From the NCBI RefSeq assembly GCF_021496665.1, contig NZ_CP071246.1, forward strand, positions 930,001 to 994,000: a DNA stretch of 64,000 bases, given 5' to 3'. The DNA comes from Corynebacterium sp. CNCTC7651 (GTDB taxonomy: Bacteria > Actinomycetota > Actinomycetes > Mycobacteriales > Mycobacteriaceae). Of the stretch, positions 1 through 8,648 are shown one piece after another (positions within the stretch are counted from its first letter, which is position 1; each line of letters starts with the position of its first letter). The notes under the pieces are model-generated. The model did no database searches. It had not been told where the DNA came from and saw nothing but the letters and a program-made list of their open reading frames with translations. A program made the translations under genes and the position numbers.

Positions 1-950
1 GCGCACCCGAGGTTGCCAAGGCGTACGTTGGCGCGCTGCGCGAGCTGGTGAAGGCTCTCGGCGTGTCCGACGCCCGCATGGACCAGGGCTCCATGCGCTG
101 CGACGCGAACGTGTCCCTGCGCCCGATCGGCCAGGAGAAGTTTGGCACCCGCACCGAGACGAAGAACATCAACTCCCTGAAGTCCGTCGAGCAGGCCGTG
201 CGTTTTGAGATGCAGCGCCAGGCCGCCGCGCTGGAGAACGGCGAGGAAATTGTCCAGGAGACCCGCCACTACCAGGAGAAGGACGGCACCACCTCCAAGG
301 GTCGCCCGAAAGAAGAGGCCTCCGACTACCGCTATTTCAACGACCCTGACCTGCCGCCGGTGATTGCCAAGCCGGAGTGGGTCGAGGAAATCCGCGCAAC
401 CCTGCCGGAGCTGCCGTGGGTCCGCCGCGCGCGCATCCAGGAGGAGTGGCAGCTGCCGGAGAAGGAGTTCCGCGATCTGGTCAACGCAGGCGCGCTGGAC
501 CTCATCGTGGACACCGTGGAAGCCGGCACCACCCCGGACGAAGCCCGCGCGTGGTGGGTGAGCTACATCAACGGCAAGGCCAATGAGCTGGGCAAGGACC
601 TCGACGCGCTGGGCGTTGCTCCGGCTGACGTCGCCCGCGTCGTTGAGCTGGTCAAGGAAGGCAAGCTGACCACCAAGCTCGGCCGCCAGGCCATCGACGG
701 TGTCATCGCGGGCGAGGGCACCGTCGACGAGGTCGTTGCCTCCCGCGGGCTCGAGGTCGTGCGTGACGACGGCGCAATTGAACGCGCCGTCGACGAAGCG
801 CTGGCCGCCAACCCCGACATTGTGGAGAAGTACCGCGCCGGCAACACCAAGGTCACCGGCGCGATTGTGGGCGCCGTGATGAAGGCCACGCAGGGCAAGG
901 CTGACCCGGGCCAGGTGAACAAACTCATCGCCCAGAAGCTGGCGCAGTAA
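1..950 (+). CDS. gatB: Aspartyl/glutamyl-tRNA amidotransferase subunit B, 3' part
   Basis: GatB binds and phosphorylates misacylated Glu-tRNA(Gln) or Asp-tRNA(Asn) so that GatA-derived ammonia can amidate it. The reading frame is open from base 3, so the 5' end lies outside the window. The visible stretch carries the conserved block [20 protein letters not shown], then KNINSL and the HYQEKDGTT and [12 protein letters not shown] segments of the cradle domain. The C-terminal part is the helical/YqeY-like tRNA-binding tail, ending [11 protein letters not shown] strong hairpin terminator follows the stop. The family call is secure; only the missing N-terminus is unseen. Confidence 0.97.
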   Translation, partial: APEVAKAYVGALRELVKALGVSDARMDQGSMRCDANVSLRPIGQEKFGTRTETKNINSLKSVEQAVRFEMQRQAAALENGEEIVQETRHYQEKDGTTSKGRPKEEASDYRYFNDPDLPPVIAKPEWVEEIRATLPELPWVRRARIQEEWQLPEKEFRDLVNAGALDLIVDTVEAGTTPDEARAWWVSYINGKANELGKDLDALGVAPADVARVVELVKEGKLTTKLGRQAIDGVIAGEGTVDEVVASRGLEVVRDDGAIERAVDEALAANPDIVEKYRAGNTKVTGAIVGAVMKATQGKADPGQVNKLIAQKLAQ

Positions 951-965
951 GCTGCAAGAAGCCAG

Positions 966-1004
966 CAGCGCCCCGGGAACCTTGGATAGGTTCCCGGGGC
1001 GCTG
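966..1004. terminator. Bidirectional terminator between gatB and the convergent membrane gene
   Basis: Perfect 17-bp inverted repeat (arms 966-982 and 988-1004) with a 5-nt loop, followed by TGTTT. It sits between two convergent genes and can serve both. Confidence 0.85.
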
Positions 1005-1053
1005 GTGTTTCTCAGCCGGCTGGCTCGGCCGGCTGGGCCGAGGGGCGAAAGCC

Positions 1054-2469
1054 CTACTGCTTCGGCTGTGCCTGGTCCGGCTGAACCGCAGGGAATTCAC
1101 CGGTTCGGTACATCTCGTCGTACGCCTGCCAGTGGATTGCATCGCCGGAAGTATCCGGTGCGCCGTCGTACTCCTTCGCCTCCGGATCGAGCGCGGGGAC
1201 ATCCTTCAAGTTGAAGTCGCTGGAGGAATCCGCGTGGAGGTCAGCTGCGACCTCTTCCTGCACGGACTGCCAAAGATCCTGGTCTGCTACGTGGGAATCC
1301 GAGACCAGCTCTTCGACCTCGATGCGCTCCGACTTAGTCAGGTCGCCCGTAGCCGGGTCGAGCTGCGTCTCGGCGAGCTCTGCGAGGCGCTCACGGCGCT
1401 CGGTCTCGTCCTTGATGTTGTGGCGGTCGCGGTACCACGCGACACCCATGACCACAGCGAGGATGACGCCCAGGTAACCCAGCACCGGGTAGACCCAGCC
1501 GACTAGGTCAGCGAAGCCGATGAAGGACAGCGCGAAGCCTACGAGGACGACGGCGAAGTAGTACGGGCGGAACTTGTTCGCCTTGTCGTGGCTCAGGCGG
1601 CGACCGAGCGCGTAGAACATGCCCACCGCGGTGTTGTAGATCATCAGGTAGATGACAATGGAGACGGCGGTGCCGATTGTCGGGTGCATGTTGTCAAAGA
1701 CCATGAGCAGCGGGAAGTCCGCGCCGATAACGTGCTCCATGTTGGTGAACAGGATGAACACCAGGATCAGCAGCAGCACCGAGAACATGATGCCGCCGAG
1801 CAGGCCGCCGCGGCCGGCCTGGGACGGGTTCATGTGGGAGCCGGCAAACACCAGCATCATGGAGGTGTCCATGATAAGGACCAGGGTGGCGTAGTTCAGC
1901 GCGGTAATGAGCCAGTTGTTGAACGTGCCCGATGCGCTGGGGTTGGTCTGTGCGAGCTCGTTGATGCCCTCGAAAGTTTCCGGCATGTTCATCAGCGTGA
2001 TCACAAACGCCCCGAGGACGCAGATGATGAGCAGTGGGGTGATGAAGGAAATGACGTTAGTCAGCTTGTCAATGTCCAGGAAACCGGAAAGCAGCAACAG
2101 TACAGTCATGATCGCGGAGCCGACCCACGTGGCCGTACCAAACTGCTGCTCTAGGTTCGAGCCGGCGCCAGCCACCATGACGAAGCCGATGCAGAACAGC
2201 GTGAACATGGTCGCAACGTCCATGTAGCGCGCCACCCACGGGCGGGACACGCTCTTGAACACGGCACTGTGGTCATCTGCCAGGTAGTAGGAACCCAGCT
2301 GGTAGACCCAGCCGCTGAAAATTGCGATGACAAGGCCAGCGACGGCGGCGCCGACGATACCCCAGTATCCGAAGGAGAGGAAGTATTGGAGAACTTCTTG
2401 GCCGGAAGCGAAGCCCGCGCCGACCGTGAGGCCAACGAGGGCGAGCGCCACCTTCAGTGTTTTGCTCAT
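1054..2469 (-). CDS. YkvI-like polytopic membrane protein
   Basis: Predicted integral membrane protein of 471 residues with about ten hydrophobic segments. It opens MSKTLKVALALVGLTVGAGF followed by ASGQEVLQYFL, the glycine-rich first helix typical of the YkvI family, which is distantly related to LeuT-fold transporters. No substrate is established. The last ~110 residues form a long acidic, proline-containing cytoplasmic tail. I chose the internal ATG at 2469 because AAGGACC lies just upstream and the 18-codon extension is not membrane-like. It converges on gatB. The membrane topology is seen; a transport function is inference. Confidence 0.75.
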   Translation of the reverse strand: MSKTLKVALALVGLTVGAGFASGQEVLQYFLSFGYWGIVGAAVAGLVIAIFSGWVYQLGSYYLADDHSAVFKSVSRPWVARYMDVATMFTLFCIGFVMVAGAGSNLEQQFGTATWVGSAIMTVLLLLSGFLDIDKLTNVISFITPLLIICVLGAFVITLMNMPETFEGINELAQTNPSASGTFNNWLITALNYATLVLIMDTSMMLVFAGSHMNPSQAGRGGLLGGIMFSVLLLILVFILFTNMEHVIGADFPLLMVFDNMHPTIGTAVSIVIYLMIYNTAVGMFYALGRRLSHDKANKFRPYYFAVVLVGFALSFIGFADLVGWVYPVLGYLGVILAVVMGVAWYRDRHNIKDETERRERLAELAETQLDPATGDLTKSERIEVEELVSDSHVADQDLWQSVQEEVAADLHADSSSDFNLKDVPALDPEAKEYDGAPDTSGDAIHWQAYDEMYRTGEFPAVQPDQAQPKQ

Positions 2470-2583
2470 GCGGATGCGGTCCTTCCCGTACGTTGATGTC
2501 TCAAACGGGCCCGATGGTAACACTTTGCGGTGAAGGACTCGCCCCGGGGACGGTCGCGGTGGGGGCAGAAAAGGGTTTTCGAA

Positions 2584-3036
2584 CTATTTCGCGCCCGCGA
2601 GGATCTTGCCCATGATTGCCTTGAGCTGATCGGCTTCTTCGGTGGTGACAGCCTCAAAGATTGATGTACGCAGACGGTTAATCAGATTCGGGGTGGCGCG
2701 CACCATGAACTCCACACCCTCGGGGGTAAGCGAGGCGTAGGTGGAGCGCCTGTCCTCTGTGCTGCGGGACCTTTCAGTCAGCCCGCGTTCTTCTAGCCGG
2801 TCCATGACATGGGAGAGCCGGGACGGGGACATCCGCGTTGCGTTGGCTAGGCGCGACATGGTGGTGCGGCGATTCTCGGACTGAGCGATGGCGAGCATGG
2901 TCAGGTAGTCAACGAGTGCCATCTTTTCGGTGTGCTTCAGGTACTCATCCAGGTGGGACGGCACCCAGGTGATGAAATCCCAGAGGGTCACCCACACGTC
3001 CGCATCATGCTCATCAAGCCAATGAAAGCGCTCCAT
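2584..3036 (-). CDS. MarR-family transcriptional regulator
   Basis: Protein of 150 residues with a winged helix-turn-helix of the MarR type: residues ~60-115 contain SRLANATRMSPSRLSHVMDRLEERGL followed by the wing sequence RSTEDRRSTYASLTPEG. MarR proteins bind palindromes as dimers, and many release DNA on binding phenolic ligands; the ligand is unknown here. It is transcribed divergently from the GNAT gene 45 bp away, which makes that gene the natural target. On the minus strand TACAGT precedes the ATG by 7 nt with no ribosome site, so a leaderless mRNA is likely. Confidence 0.88.
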   Translation of the reverse strand: MERFHWLDEHDADVWVTLWDFITWVPSHLDEYLKHTEKMALVDYLTMLAIAQSENRRTTMSRLANATRMSPSRLSHVMDRLEERGLTERSRSTEDRRSTYASLTPEGVEFMVRATPNLINRLRTSIFEAVTTEEADQLKAIMGKILAGAK

Positions 3037-3081
3037 GGGTGAAACTGTATCCCACGACCTGTAGCACTATTCTTTCCACCT

Positions 3082-3555
3082 ATGACGACAATCCGCCCGG
3101 CGACCGAAGCCGATGTGCCCGAGATCTTCCGTATGATCAACGAGCTCGCCGAGTACGAGAAGCAACCCCAGGATGTCACCTCTACGGAGGAAGACGTGCG
3201 TCAGCACCTCTTTGCGGACAACCCGAAGGTATTCGCTCATGTTGCGGTTGTGGACGGCCGCATTGAGGGCATGGCCTTGTGGTTTCTCAACTACTCCACT
3301 TGGCAGGGCCGTCACGGCATCTGGCTCGAAGACCTCTATGTGCGCGAGGAAGCCCGCGGGAAGGGTCTGGGCACCGCGCTGCTGAAGGAGTTGGCCAGGA
3401 TTGCGGTAGCAAACGATTACCGCCGGGTGGAATGGTCCGTGCTGAAGTGGAACACCCCGTCGATCGGGTTCTACACCTCGATCGGCGCCAACGACATGGG
3501 GGATTGGTCCACCATGCGCCTTGACGGTGAGGCACTGCAGGTTTTGGGGTCCTAA
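3082..3555 (+). CDS. GNAT-family N-acetyltransferase
   Basis: Protein of 157 residues, a single GNAT domain. The acetyl-CoA pyrophosphate-binding loop reads EEARGKGLGTALL (about residues 89-101). Preceding LEDLYV and following WNTPSIGFYTSIGA match the spermidine/spermine acetyltransferase-like subgroup, so a small amine or amino acid is a plausible acceptor, but this is inference. TATTCT at 3068-3073 lies 8 nt before the ATG with no Shine-Dalgarno sequence, suggesting a leaderless transcript. It is divergent from the marR gene. Confidence 0.85.
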   Translation: MTTIRPATEADVPEIFRMINELAEYEKQPQDVTSTEEDVRQHLFADNPKVFAHVAVVDGRIEGMALWFLNYSTWQGRHGIWLEDLYVREEARGKGLGTALLKELARIAVANDYRRVEWSVLKWNTPSIGFYTSIGANDMGDWSTMRLDGEALQVLGS

Positions 3556-3648
3556 TCCGGCCGAACACCTTCAGCTTGGCGCACTTCTCCACGGGCGCGC
3601 CGAAAGCCTTCCACGCAGGCAGCGCGAGACTCGCATAGATTGCTAGGC

Positions 3649-4503
3649 ATGGCACGAAATACGCGCGACGCTCGCCCTGATGATTTTGACGCATTTGACG
3701 TTCCCACGTACCAGCCCCCGACTGGGGCCCAGTCCGGCGCTGGGGTGAATGAACCTACCGAGGTCCTTTCCACTGGCGGCTCCACAGCAGTGAATTTTGA
3801 GGACCGTGTGGACACCTCAAGCTTTGCGGCAACGCCTGCTGCCACGAGCGAGACGGTGGCGCTTGACCGTGAGCCGATGTATATTCCGCCGGCTGAGCCG
3901 GAATACATCGCACCGGCTGAGCCAACCTACGAAGAGGTTGCTGTGGTCAGCGAGCCGGCGGCGGACACTGCCGCAGCCAAGCGTGGCACCATCGACCTCG
4001 GGTTGCTTCTGCTCCGCCTGGCATTCGGTGGATACCTGATTCTTGCTGCGCTGACCACGTTCTTCCGCTTCGGCGGCTCTGACGGCATCGCTGGCTTGGA
4101 AACCGCATTCGCGGCCTACCCGTACGCCAACGGCCTCGCCATTATGGTGCCTACGCTGCAGCTGGCGGCGGGTGTCTTCCTGGTGCTCGGCTTGCTCACC
4201 CCAGTCGCAGCCGCAGTTGCCGTCGCAGTGACGGCGTTTATGGCGCTGCACGCCATTGTCGCCTCCGGCATCGGGTGGAATGTGCTCACCTGGAACCCGG
4301 GCATCTGGCTGCCGGTACTGCTCTTCGCCATCGCCGTCGTGCTGCAGTTCACCGGCCCGGGCCTCTACGGCGTGGACGGCGGCCGCAGCTGGGCGCGCCG
4401 CCCGCTTGCGTCCTCCTGGATTTGGCTGGTGGTTGGCCTGGCCATTGCCGGTGTGGTGTGGTGGTTCGGCACCGGCATCAACCCGGTCGCGCCACTGGTA
4501 TAG
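3649..4503 (+). CDS. DoxX-family membrane protein with long acidic N-terminus
   Basis: Protein of 284 residues. Residues 1-~115 are acidic and proline-rich, with repeated PAEPEYIAPAEPTYEE-like units. From ~118 a DoxX domain of four transmembrane helices begins (LGLLLLRLAFGGYLILAALTTFF ...), with the family's tract LQLAAGVFLVLGLLTPVAA. DoxX proteins are implicated in thiol or redox stress complexes; nothing here fixes a partner. I prefer the ATG at 3649 over the upstream TTG because TAGATT (3636-3641) places a leaderless start exactly there. Confidence 0.8.
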   Translation: MARNTRDARPDDFDAFDVPTYQPPTGAQSGAGVNEPTEVLSTGGSTAVNFEDRVDTSSFAATPAATSETVALDREPMYIPPAEPEYIAPAEPTYEEVAVVSEPAADTAAAKRGTIDLGLLLLRLAFGGYLILAALTTFFRFGGSDGIAGLETAFAAYPYANGLAIMVPTLQLAAGVFLVLGLLTPVAAAVAVAVTAFMALHAIVASGIGWNVLTWNPGIWLPVLLFAIAVVLQFTGPGLYGVDGGRSWARRPLASSWIWLVVGLAIAGVVWWFGTGINPVAPLV

Positions 4504-4529
4504 CAACCGATCTTCTCAGCGCCACTGTT

Positions 4530-4568
4530 CAGGGCCTCCAACTAGGAACTACCTAGCTGGAGGCCCTG
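4530..4568. terminator. Terminator between convergent doxX and ilvD
   Basis: Near-perfect hairpin: arms 4530-4546 and 4552-4568 with one mismatch and a 5-nt loop. It sits between the convergent ends of the DoxX gene and ilvD. Confidence 0.75.
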
Positions 4569-4588
4569 GTGCTTTCAGCCCTGGCGCT

Positions 4589-6427
4589 TTAGTCCACCTG
4601 GCGGACGGCACCCTTGTCCGCGGACGTCGCCATCTTGGCGTACGCGCGCAGCGCCTTGGACACTTCGCGGACGCGGTTCGGTGTCCATGGGTTCTCGGAC
4701 GCCTCCATCTCGGCGCGGCGCTGAGCCAATACCTCTTCATCCACATCCAGCGTCAGCGAGCGGTTGGACACGGAGATGGAAATGGTGTCGCCGTTTTGCA
4801 CTAGGCCAATCAGCCCGCCGTGCGCAGCCTCAGGGGAGATGTGGCCGATGGAGAGGCCGGAGGTGCCGCCGGAGAAGCGGCCGTCCGTGATCAAGGCACA
4901 CTTCTTACCCAAGCCAGCGCCCTTGAGGAAGGACGTCGGGTGCAGCATCTCCTGCATGCCCGGGCCGCCGGAGGGGCCTTCGTAGCGGATCACTACAACC
5001 TCGCCCTCCAGCACCTCGCGGGCGAGGATCATGGACACTGCCTGTTCCTGGGAATCCACCACGCGGGCGGGGCCGGAGAATTCCCACAGCCCCTCTTCCA
5101 CACCGGCGGTCTTCAAGATTGCGCCGTCCGGGGCGAGGTTGCCGCGCAGGACAACCAAGCCGCCATCAGACGTGATTGGGTGCTCAACGTCGTGGATCAC
5201 GCCGTTCGCAGCATCAGTATCCAAGGACTCCCAGCGGGCGGACTGGGAAAATGCTTCCGTCGTCCGCAAACCGCCCGGAGCGGCGTGGAAGAGCTCAATT
5301 GCCTCGTCCAACGCGCTGCCGCCGCGGATGTCCCAATCGCTCAGCCATTGGTCCAAGGAGTCGTACGCCACCGTGTGCACTCCGGTGTTCAGCAGGCCGC
5401 CGCGGTGCAGCTCGCCCAAGATGGCGGGGATGCCGCCGGCGCGGTGCACGTCCTCCACGTGGGCCTCGCCGTTCGGTGCCACCTTGGACAGGCAGGGGAT
5501 GCGGTGGGAAAGCTCGTCGATGTCGGTGAGGTCGAAGTCCACCTCGCCTTCCTGGGCAGCTGCCAGGATGTGCAGGATGGTGTTGGTGGAGCCGCCCATG
5601 GCCATATCCAACGCCATCGCGTTCTGGAATGCCTCTGTGGTGGCGATGGAGCGGGGGAGCACAGCCTCGTCGCCCTGGCCGTAGTAGCGCTCGCACAGCT
5701 CCACAACCCTCGTGCCAGCCTGTTCGAACAGCGCACGACGGGCGGTGTGGGTGGCAAGCGTCGTGCCGTTACCCGGCAGGGAAAGGCCCAAAGCCTCGGT
5801 GAGGCAGTTCATAGAGTTCGCGGTGAACATGCCGGAGCAGGACCCGCAGGTAGGGCATGCGTGGTTGGCAATATCGTCAAGCTCGGCATCGCTCACGGCA
5901 TCATTCGCGGAAAGGGCGATCGCGTCGATGAGGTCGGACTTCGGCTTGACCACACCGCCGGCGTTGATTGCCTTTCCGGCCTCCATCGGGCCGCCGGAGA
6001 CGAACACGGCCGGGATGTTCAGGCGCATCGCCGCGTTGAGCATGCCCGGGGTGATCTTGTCGCAGTTGGAGATGCACACCATCGCATCCACCGTGTGGGC
6101 GTTGCACATGTACTCCACGGAGTCCGCGATAATCTCGCGGCTGGGCAGGGAGTAGAGCATGCCGGAGTGACCCATGGCAATGCCGTCGTCCACAGCGATG
6201 GTGTTGAATTCCTTGGGCACGCCACCTGCCGCGCGCACCGCGGCAGCAACAATGTCGCCCACTTCCTTGAGGTGCACGTGGCCGGGAACGAACTGGGTGT
6301 AGGAGTTCACAATGGCCACAATCGGCTTGCCAAACTCTTTTTCTTCGGTGCCGGTTGCCCGCCACAGTGCGCGGGCGCCTGCCGCCTGGCGGCCGACGGT
6401 GGTGACGCGGGAACGAAGCGGGATCAC
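4589..6427 (-). CDS. ilvD: Dihydroxy-acid dehydratase
   Basis: IlvD dehydrates 2,3-dihydroxy-isovalerate and -methylvalerate to the 2-keto acids, the third common step of valine, isoleucine and (via ketoisovalerate) leucine synthesis. At 612 residues it is full length. Iron-sulfur ligands appear in [12 protein letters not shown] and [12 protein letters not shown], and the N-terminus [13 protein letters not shown] is typical of corynebacterial enzymes. The start is GTG at 6427; the GTGA overlaps the stop of the upstream PH-domain gene, so the two are probably translationally coupled. The partner ilvBNC lies 2.2 kb away on the other strand. Confidence 0.97.
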   Translation of the reverse strand: MIPLRSRVTTVGRQAAGARALWRATGTEEKEFGKPIVAIVNSYTQFVPGHVHLKEVGDIVAAAVRAAGGVPKEFNTIAVDDGIAMGHSGMLYSLPSREIIADSVEYMCNAHTVDAMVCISNCDKITPGMLNAAMRLNIPAVFVSGGPMEAGKAINAGGVVKPKSDLIDAIALSANDAVSDAELDDIANHACPTCGSCSGMFTANSMNCLTEALGLSLPGNGTTLATHTARRALFEQAGTRVVELCERYYGQGDEAVLPRSIATTEAFQNAMALDMAMGGSTNTILHILAAAQEGEVDFDLTDIDELSHRIPCLSKVAPNGEAHVEDVHRAGGIPAILGELHRGGLLNTGVHTVAYDSLDQWLSDWDIRGGSALDEAIELFHAAPGGLRTTEAFSQSARWESLDTDAANGVIHDVEHPITSDGGLVVLRGNLAPDGAILKTAGVEEGLWEFSGPARVVDSQEQAVSMILAREVLEGEVVVIRYEGPSGGPGMQEMLHPTSFLKGAGLGKKCALITDGRFSGGTSGLSIGHISPEAAHGGLIGLVQNGDTISISVSNRSLTLDVDEEVLAQRRAEMEASENPWTPNRVREVSKALRAYAKMATSADKGAVRQVD

Positions 6428-6954
6428 AGGTTGTCTCCTTCAGTGGGCTTGGATGGGCGGGGGCCCGGGGTATCCGGGTGCGCCTGCAAATATTCGTCGT
6501 ACTCCTCGCGGGAGAGCAGTACGCCGCGGCCTTCCTTATCAATAATCTCGTACTTGCCGTCCGCCGCTTCTTCAGCCTGGGTGATCACGTCGGTGATCCG
6601 CCCGCGGGATGCTTCAGCCAGTTCGGGCAGCGAGTTGAACGTCACGCCCGGCATCGGGTACTCAGTCCCATTCTTGGTGGTAGCGAGTGCCTTGGACCCG
6701 CGGAAGCTCACGCCCGCTAGGTCCTCCCATGTCACGGACGCGTCCTTGCGGAACACGTAGTGCATGGACACCCCGTCTTCGCCGACGGTGGTGGTGGCCT
6801 TGTATACCCACACCAGCGCGAGAATCGGGAAGATAAGCAACCAGCCGAGCACGAGCGGGGCCCAGGCGATACCGATGAGCGCGATGCCGGTCATCAGCAC
6901 AATCGCGATGACATGCTCTTTCGATGGGCGGAAAACCGTAGACGCGTCGCTCAT
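6424..6954 (-). CDS. Small PH-domain membrane protein
   Basis: Protein of 176 residues. Two hydrophobic helices (about residues 15-50, [16 protein letters not shown] and [16 protein letters not shown]) are followed by a bacterial PH-like domain ([16 protein letters not shown] ... [11 protein letters not shown]). The function is unknown; the gene is conserved between ilvD and mscCG in corynebacteria. I use the ATG at 6954 because TAGCAT lies 7 nt before it on the minus strand, the leaderless pattern common in this window; an in-frame ATG at 6963 is possible. Its stop overlaps the GTG of ilvD. Confidence 0.8.
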   Translation of the reverse strand: MSDASTVFRPSKEHVIAIVLMTGIALIGIAWAPLVLGWLLIFPILALVWVYKATTTVGEDGVSMHYVFRKDASVTWEDLAGVSFRGSKALATTKNGTEYPMPGVTFNSLPELAEASRGRITDVITQAEEAADGKYEIIDKEGRGVLLSREEYDEYLQAHPDTPGPRPSKPTEGDNL

Positions 6955-6977
6955 GCGCTCCATGCTAGTACCCGGGG

Positions 6978-8390
6978 TTACGGGTTCTGGCTCCGGACGG
7001 CGGCCCCTGCCTCCCGGCTCGTTTCCGGCACCGTCTCTGTCGCCGTCTCTGTCGCGCTAGTAGCGCTCGAGCTCGGCTCCGTCGTTGCGCTGGGTGCCGG
7101 GGTGGGGGAGGTCTCCGCTACCGTCGGGGTCTGCTTCCGGGGCGTTTGCGTGACGACGTTCGTTTCACCCACCTCCGACGTTGCCACCGTTGTGCGCGGC
7201 GGGGGAGCCAGCACGCCGGAATTGGCGGCGTCGTCCGCATCGGGCGCGAGCATCATGCCGCGGACTACGAGGGCTACCGTGAACCCCACGATCAACCACA
7301 TTGTGCTGATCCGCATCAAACCGTTGAACACGGTGCGCGGCTCATCCGTCTCAGCGGGATCGTCCTCGCTGGCCGCGGGATCGCCGCCGGACGAGCTTCC
7401 CGAGACCGAATCTTCTGGCGCCGAATCCGCCGCGCCGGAACCCGTCTCGGGCCCCGCTACGGGTGCCATCCGCTCGGTCGGCGGGTAGGCGGGGTCGTAC
7501 GGGGTTGGGCGCTGGTTTGAAGTGCCGTCGGCAAGCGGGAGAAGCCCCCGGGCGCTGCCGTATTCATCCCAGAATTCGTCCAGGATGGCAACGCGGATGG
7601 CGCGCTCCACCATCCACTGGCTCAGCGGCTCCACGCGCACCATGAAGCGCATGTCCACCGTCCACGGCAGACCGGCGGCGGTGGGCGGATTGACTTCCAC
7701 GGCGGGGTGCACTTGCAGTTCACCCGTGATGTTGTGATGGATGTCCGGACGGGCCAGAGCGCGGCGGGTGGCGCGTTCGGCGCGGGAGATCGCGTCCTCG
7801 GCCCCGGTGGAACCCTCCAGGGGCACAGGCATGACCACCAACGCGTTCACCCAGTAGTTGGATTGGTTGATGTAGATTCGCGCGGCGGAGTTCGGGATGG
7901 TCACCGTCGCCTGGTTCAACGTGCGGATCTGGGTGGCGCGCATGGTGATTTGGATGACGTCGCCGTTGATGTCCAGGCCGTTGCCCTTGAACGTAACGTT
8001 GTCGCCCACGCCGTACTGCCGTTCGGTGAGGATGAAGAAGCCGGCCAGGAAGTCCGCGATGATGTTCTGCGCGCCAAAACCAACCGCGGCGGAGACTACG
8101 GTGGCGGGGATGGCTGCGCCCGCAAGCGAGAAGCCCACCTGCTGCAGGAAGAAGATGAAGATCAGGAAATACGCGATCAGCTGCAGGATATACACGCCCA
8201 CGCCGGTGACGGCCAGCTGGGTTTTCCCCTCGTTCGGGTCCGAGGTCTCGCGCACGCGCCGCGCCAGGACGCGCTTGGTAAAACGGCCCGCCCTAGGCAC
8301 CAGAAGCGCCAGCAGGAGAAGCAGAACAAGGTTGATTCCGGTGTCGGCGAACCAACGCCACACTTCTTGGAAGATGTAGGACAACGGCAT
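6978..8390 (-). CDS. mscCG: MscCG/YggB-type mechanosensitive channel (glutamate efflux)
   Basis: Homologue of the C. glutamicum MscS-type channel that releases glutamate and osmolytes under membrane tension. The 470 residues hold three N-terminal transmembrane helices, the pore region SLAGAAIPATVVSAAVGFG with ADFLAGFFILTERQYGVGD, and the beta/cage domain (RATQIRTLNQATVTIPNS). Past ~residue 290 comes the extension that marks MscCG over plain MscS: an acidic linker, a fourth helix (STMWLIVGFTVALVVRGMML) and a Ser/Thr/Pro-rich tail. It lies between the PH-domain gene and, divergently, ilvBNC. The gene order supports the symbol. Confidence 0.9.
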   Translation of the reverse strand: MPLSYIFQEVWRWFADTGINLVLLLLLALLVPRAGRFTKRVLARRVRETSDPNEGKTQLAVTGVGVYILQLIAYFLIFIFFLQQVGFSLAGAAIPATVVSAAVGFGAQNIIADFLAGFFILTERQYGVGDNVTFKGNGLDINGDVIQITMRATQIRTLNQATVTIPNSAARIYINQSNYWVNALVVMPVPLEGSTGAEDAISRAERATRRALARPDIHHNITGELQVHPAVEVNPPTAAGLPWTVDMRFMVRVEPLSQWMVERAIRVAILDEFWDEYGSARGLLPLADGTSNQRPTPYDPAYPPTERMAPVAGPETGSGAADSAPEDSVSGSSSGGDPAASEDDPAETDEPRTVFNGLMRISTMWLIVGFTVALVVRGMMLAPDADDAANSGVLAPPPRTTVATSEVGETNVVTQTPRKQTPTVAETSPTPAPSATTEPSSSATSATETATETVPETSREAGAAVRSQNP

Positions 8391-8438
8391 AGTGCATAAA
8401 ACACTAGGCGAGTTACTTCCACGCAGCTGTGTGATGTG

Positions 8439-8444
8439 TATGAT
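8439..8444 (+). promoter_or_regulatory. -10 element of the ilvBNC promoter
   Basis: TATGAT lies 7 nt before the leader-peptide ATG at 8452. Transcription would start at or within 1-2 nt of that ATG, so the leader peptide is probably translated from a leaderless mRNA. No clear -35 is seen. Confidence 0.6.
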
Positions 8445-8451
8445 CTAGCGC

Positions 8452-8505
8452 ATGATCAGCATGCGACTTGCAGTAGTAGTAATTCCGATGCGGCGCTTGC
8501 CGTAA
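8452..8505 (+). CDS. ilvBNC leader peptide
   Basis: A 17-codon ORF reading MISMRLAVVVIPMRRLP. It contains three consecutive valine codons (GTA at 8473-8481), then Ile-Pro, plus two Leu and another Ile. The C. glutamicum ilvBNC leader peptide likewise has a Val-Val-Val run and ends ARRLP. Ribosome stalling at the valine/isoleucine run under branched-chain amino acid limitation should favour an antiterminator over the downstream hairpin at 8537-8580. The sequence and position make this call firm although the ORF is very short. Confidence 0.88.
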   Translation: MISMRLAVVVIPMRRLP

Positions 8506-8536
8506 CGGACAGGCACTACTGCCAAGCCGTCAGAAC

Positions 8537-8580
8537 AAGCGCCCTCGAGAGCTCACCAGCTCACTCGGGGGCTTTTGTTT
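8537..8580 (+). promoter_or_regulatory. Transcription attenuator of ilvBNC
   Basis: Hairpin with arms ~8537-8549 and 8564-8575 (nine uninterrupted pairs, one G-U, at 8541-8549/8564-8572). An inner AGCT/AGCT helix caps the loop, and a TTTTGTTTT run follows. It lies 32 nt after the leader-peptide stop and about 70 nt before ilvB, the classic arrangement for leader-peptide attenuation. Confidence 0.85.
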
Positions 8581-8648
8581 TGAGATCTGGATTTTTCAGT
8601 TCGCACCCCTAGCGGTACACCCTTCTTCAACGCAAGGAGATTTGTAAC

